Below are positions 42,668 to 45,886 of a stretch of DNA of 45,886 nucleotides, piece by piece. Source of the DNA: Phycisphaerales bacterium (lineage in GTDB: Bacteria > Planctomycetota > Phycisphaerae > Tepidisphaerales > Tepidisphaeraceae); NCBI GenBank assembly GCA_025361735.1, contig JANYKD010000436.1, positions 1-45,886 of the forward strand, in the 5' to 3' direction. The position numbers and the translations under genes were made by a program. How positions within the stretch are numbered: position 1 is the first letter of the stretch; each line of letters starts with the position of its first letter. The notes beneath the pieces were generated by a model, which did no database searches, was not told the origin of the DNA, and worked only from the letters and a program-made list of their open reading frames with translations.

Positions 42668-42775
42668 GTGGATGCACGCGATCGACGAATGTGGCATTGG
42701 AGGCTCATAATGTTGACTATTATGGCCAGCCTGACGCTCCTGGTCCTGTGGGCCAGGGCCTGGGAGCGCATCTGA
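42668..42775 (+). CDS. 35-residue single-helix membrane protein
   Basis: A GTG at 42668 lies 7 bases after GGAGGA, one of the best ribosome sites in the window. It encodes a 35-residue peptide: a short charged start (DARDRRMWHW) followed by one membrane helix (LIMLTIMASLTLLVLWARAW). The frame is open upstream to 42551 but has no ribosome site there. No family is recognised. It lies between divergent xseB and a second small membrane protein. Confidence 0.5.
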   Translation: MDARDRRMWHWRLIMLTIMASLTLLVLWARAWERI

Positions 42776-42956
42776 AGAACGGCATGCACGGCATTGTCGA
42801 TCACGGCGTCACGGGGCGTGATCACGGCGTTTTGCAGTGTTGGAACGGCCGATTTATTGGGACGTGGCCGATCGTGCGAATAGCGTGGTTTTCAATTGCC
42901 GCTGCCCCCATTGGGTCGTATCATCCAAGCCGCCAACGAACGGCCTGGAGTCGCCA

Positions 42957-43229
42957 ATGTTGCTCGCACAGAACACGACCGTTTCGATATTCGTGTGGCT
43001 GTTGATACTGGTCGTGCTGATCGTGGCCGGGTTCGTGCTGGTAGCCTGGGTGACACGGAGGCTCAAGGCTTCGGATGACAGTTCTTCCGGCGGATTCACC
43101 TTGTCTGACCTGCGTGAGCTGCGCCGGCAAGGCAAGATGACGGAAGCGGAATTTGAACGGGCCAAGATCGCCATGCTGGCGTCAATGCGGGCCAGGGAAG
43201 CAGCCAGGAAAGACCCGCCGAAGGAATAA
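42957..43229 (+). CDS. Single-helix membrane protein with SHOCT-like domain
   Basis: This 90-residue protein starts at 42957 with GGAG 6 bases upstream; an upstream ATG at 42837 lacks this. One membrane helix (VSIFVWLLILVVLIVAGFVLVAWV) is followed by a Ser-rich linker. The C-terminus LSDLRELRRQGKMTEAEFERAKIAML resembles a SHOCT domain (short C-terminal helical hairpin). Such domains are often oligomerisation modules in small membrane proteins. It precedes clpX on the same strand, but clpX has its own predicted promoter. Confidence 0.75.
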   Translation: MLLAQNTTVSIFVWLLILVVLIVAGFVLVAWVTRRLKASDDSSSGGFTLSDLRELRRQGKMTEAEFERAKIAMLASMRAREAARKDPPKE

Positions 43230-43289
43230 GTGCAAATTCTGACGATTGGACTTGCAAGCGGCCGATGAAGATTTGGTGAAGCCGCTGGT

Positions 43290-43318
43290 TTGATCGTCGT
43301 TTGAATAGACGATAAGAT
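43290..43318 (+). promoter_or_regulatory. Promoter of clpX
   Basis: TTGATC (43290-43295), a 17-base spacer, and TAAGAT (43313-43318). The predicted start near 43325 gives a leader of about 50 bases. Confidence 0.5.
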
Positions 43319-43375
43319 GCACCGGTTTGCCGTCGTGTTAGCCCGGTGCTTACCTTTTATGAGAGGCAGCGGCGC

Positions 43376-44719
<1,344 letters not shown>

Positions 44720-44732
44720 GCCGCTGCCGGTG

Positions 44733-44770
44733 GAATGACGAAATCCGAAACTCGAATACCGAATCAAATG
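44733..44770. repeat. Degenerate CCGAA-type word tract after clpX
   Basis: Words GAAATCCGAAACTCG and AATACCGAATCAAATG repeat the pattern (T/A)CCGAA. The tract runs into the terminator stem, whose arms begin with the same CCGAATG word. Confidence 0.5.
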
Positions 44771-44771
44771 T

Positions 44772-44798
44772 CCGAATGAGCGAATTCCGCTCATTCGG
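44772..44798 (+). terminator. Terminator hairpin between clpX and the xylanase gene
   Basis: CCGAATGAGCG and CGCTCATTCGG form a perfect 11-bp stem with a 5-base loop, 53 bases after the clpX stop and 23 before the next ATG. A short T-rich run (ACTTTCTC) follows. Confidence 0.6.
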
Positions 44799-44820
44799 AC
44801 TTTCTCATTGGAGCCCCGAT

Positions 44821-45886
44821 ATGATTACCGCCCGCACCTGTGGAACTCTGGTTGGCTTGTTGCTGACATTCGCAGCACTGGCCGCCGATGATCTCTCGCC
44901 CGACGCCATCAAGGCACGCATCCAGAAATACCGCACCGCCCAGGTCACGCTGACGCTCACCGACGCCGCTGGCAAACCCCTGGCCAACGCGCCGGTGGTC
45001 ATCCGCCAGACCGGCCACAAGTTCCTCTTTGGCAGCAACATCTTCGCCCTCAGGCCCGATGATGCATCGGAACTTCAGAAGGGATACCAGCAGCGCTACA
45101 CCGATCTGCTGAACTTCGGCACGCTGGGCTTCTACTGGGGCACATATGAGCGAGCCGAGGGCAAGACCGGCGCCGACCGCCTCACCGCCATGGCCGACTG
45201 GTGCAATGCCCACGGCATCCGCACCAAAGGCCACCCGCTTTGCTGGCACCAGGTCTTCCCGGCCTGGCTGAACAGTCGTCCCCTCGATGAGATCCAGAAA
45301 GCACAACTCGCCCGCATCACGCGCGAGGTCACCGCTTTCAACGGCAAGATCGACACCTGGGATGTCGTCAACGAGGCCGTGGTCATGCCCAAATACTCGG
45401 CCGAGAAAACGCGCATCCCCGAACTCTGCAACAAGATCAGCCGGGTCGAATTGCTCAAGCAGTGCTTCGACACCGCCCGCGCGGCCAATCCCAAGGCCAC
45501 ATTGATCCTCAACGACTACGACACCAGCCCGCAATACGAGAAGCTGGTCCGCGAATGCCTCGAAGCGAAACTGCCCATCGATGTCATCGGCATTCAGTGT
45601 CACCAACATACCGGCGTCTGGGGCGGCAAGCGCACCTGGGACATCTGCGAGCGCTTCGCCAGGTTCGGCAAGCCGCTGAATTTCACCGAGGCGACCATCA
45701 CCTCCGGCAGGATTCGCAACGACGTCCGCTGGAACGGCCCGCGGCACGAGGACTGGCCCAGCACGCCGGAGGATGAGAAGCGCCAGGAACAACAGGTCGT
45801 GGAGTTCTACACCACGCTCTTCTCGCACCCGGCCGTCGAGGCCATCACCTGGTGGGACTTCTCCGACCGCGGCGCCTGGCTCGGCG
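44821..45886 (+). CDS. Secreted GH10 endo-1,4-beta-xylanase (runs off right edge)
   Basis: The ATG at 44821 has GGAG 7 bases upstream. Residues 1-21 (MITARTCGTLVGLLLTFAALA) are a signal peptide. A short beta-rich N-terminal part (about 35-75, AQVTLTLTDAAGKPLANAP) precedes the (beta/alpha)8 barrel of family GH10. HPLCWHQVFPAWL is the substrate-binding motif, WDVVNEAV contains the acid/base E185, and LNFTEATI contains the nucleophile E290. WWDFSDRGAWLG is the final family motif, reached just as the window ends. About 355 residues are visible and the C-terminus is missing. It cleaves xylan internally outside the cell. Confidence 0.95.
   Translation, partial: MITARTCGTLVGLLLTFAALAADDLSPDAIKARIQKYRTAQVTLTLTDAAGKPLANAPVVIRQTGHKFLFGSNIFALRPDDASELQKGYQQRYTDLLNFGTLGFYWGTYERAEGKTGADRLTAMADWCNAHGIRTKGHPLCWHQVFPAWLNSRPLDEIQKAQLARITREVTAFNGKIDTWDVVNEAVVMPKYSAEKTRIPELCNKISRVELLKQCFDTARAANPKATLILNDYDTSPQYEKLVRECLEAKLPIDVIGIQCHQHTGVWGGKRTWDICERFARFGKPLNFTEATITSGRIRNDVRWNGPRHEDWPSTPEDEKRQEQQVVEFYTTLFSHPAVEAITWWDFSDRGAWLG

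Overview
This 45.9-kb window is GC-rich bacterial chromosome, most likely from a planctomycete, perhaps a member of or relative of the Phycisphaerae. The placement is inferred from gene style, since there is no rRNA or ribosomal marker here. The signs are three surface-type proteins with an N-terminal LExRxLL sorting motif, two giant modular proteins (about 1880 and 2460 residues) ending in dockerin-like repeats, a ThuA-like Tat-exported protein, a CotH/lamin-tail protein, a 'four helix bundle' (S23/TIGR02436) gene, and many polysaccharide-active enzymes. No phage, plasmid, CRISPR or transposase gene was found.

Layout. 1-1592: a response regulator and membrane histidine kinase pair (minus strand, cut by the left edge). 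2.0-4.4 kb: a small membrane protein, an MFS transporter and a convergent membrane-anchored protein. 4.6-8.5 kb: a secreted GH32-like fructan hydrolase, a broken GH71-like glucanase fragment on the other strand, and a lipoprotein phosphodiesterase. 8.5-10.9 kb: a SUKH-like gene, two small unknown genes, a large hairpin, 18-bp direct repeats and a repeat-rich spacer. 10.9-14.2 kb: an HxxxDG acyltransferase divergent from a two-gene operon made of a stand-alone cobalamin protein with the Wx9EH signature of B12 photoreceptors and a soluble histidine kinase. 14.4-21.8 kb: an LtaS-like membrane sulfatase, a BrnT-type toxin-antitoxin pair, a ThuA-like protein, an ArnT/PMT-like glycosyltransferase, a PIN-TRAM membrane protein overlapping ispD, and tRNA-Leu(UAA). 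21.9-38.9 kb: the surface-protein region, with a calcium-repeat protein, the first giant protein behind a structured leader, a frameshifted remnant, a CaCA cation exchanger, an NAD-dependent epimerase-like protein, and the giant LTD/CotH protein. 39.1-45.9 kb: a small membrane protein, an HtrA-type protease, the four-helix-bundle gene between inverted repeat arrays, ispA-xseB, two small membrane proteins, clpX, and a GH10 xylanase cut by the right edge.

How it fits together. The lifestyle looks like that of a polymer-degrading heterotroph with a large cell-surface inventory. Isoprenoid precursor genes (ispD, ispA) are present but in separate operons. Two features stand out. One is the cobalamin-protein/kinase operon, a candidate light- or B12-responsive two-component sensor whose signalling domain is a kinase instead of the usual MerR DNA-binding domain. 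The other is a family of degenerate short tandem words in the spacers (TTGAACCC-, GGTAAAA-, GATCACC-, CATTCGG-like). Several of these start at stop codons, fold into long hairpins, and in one place bracket the four-helix-bundle gene as inverted arms.
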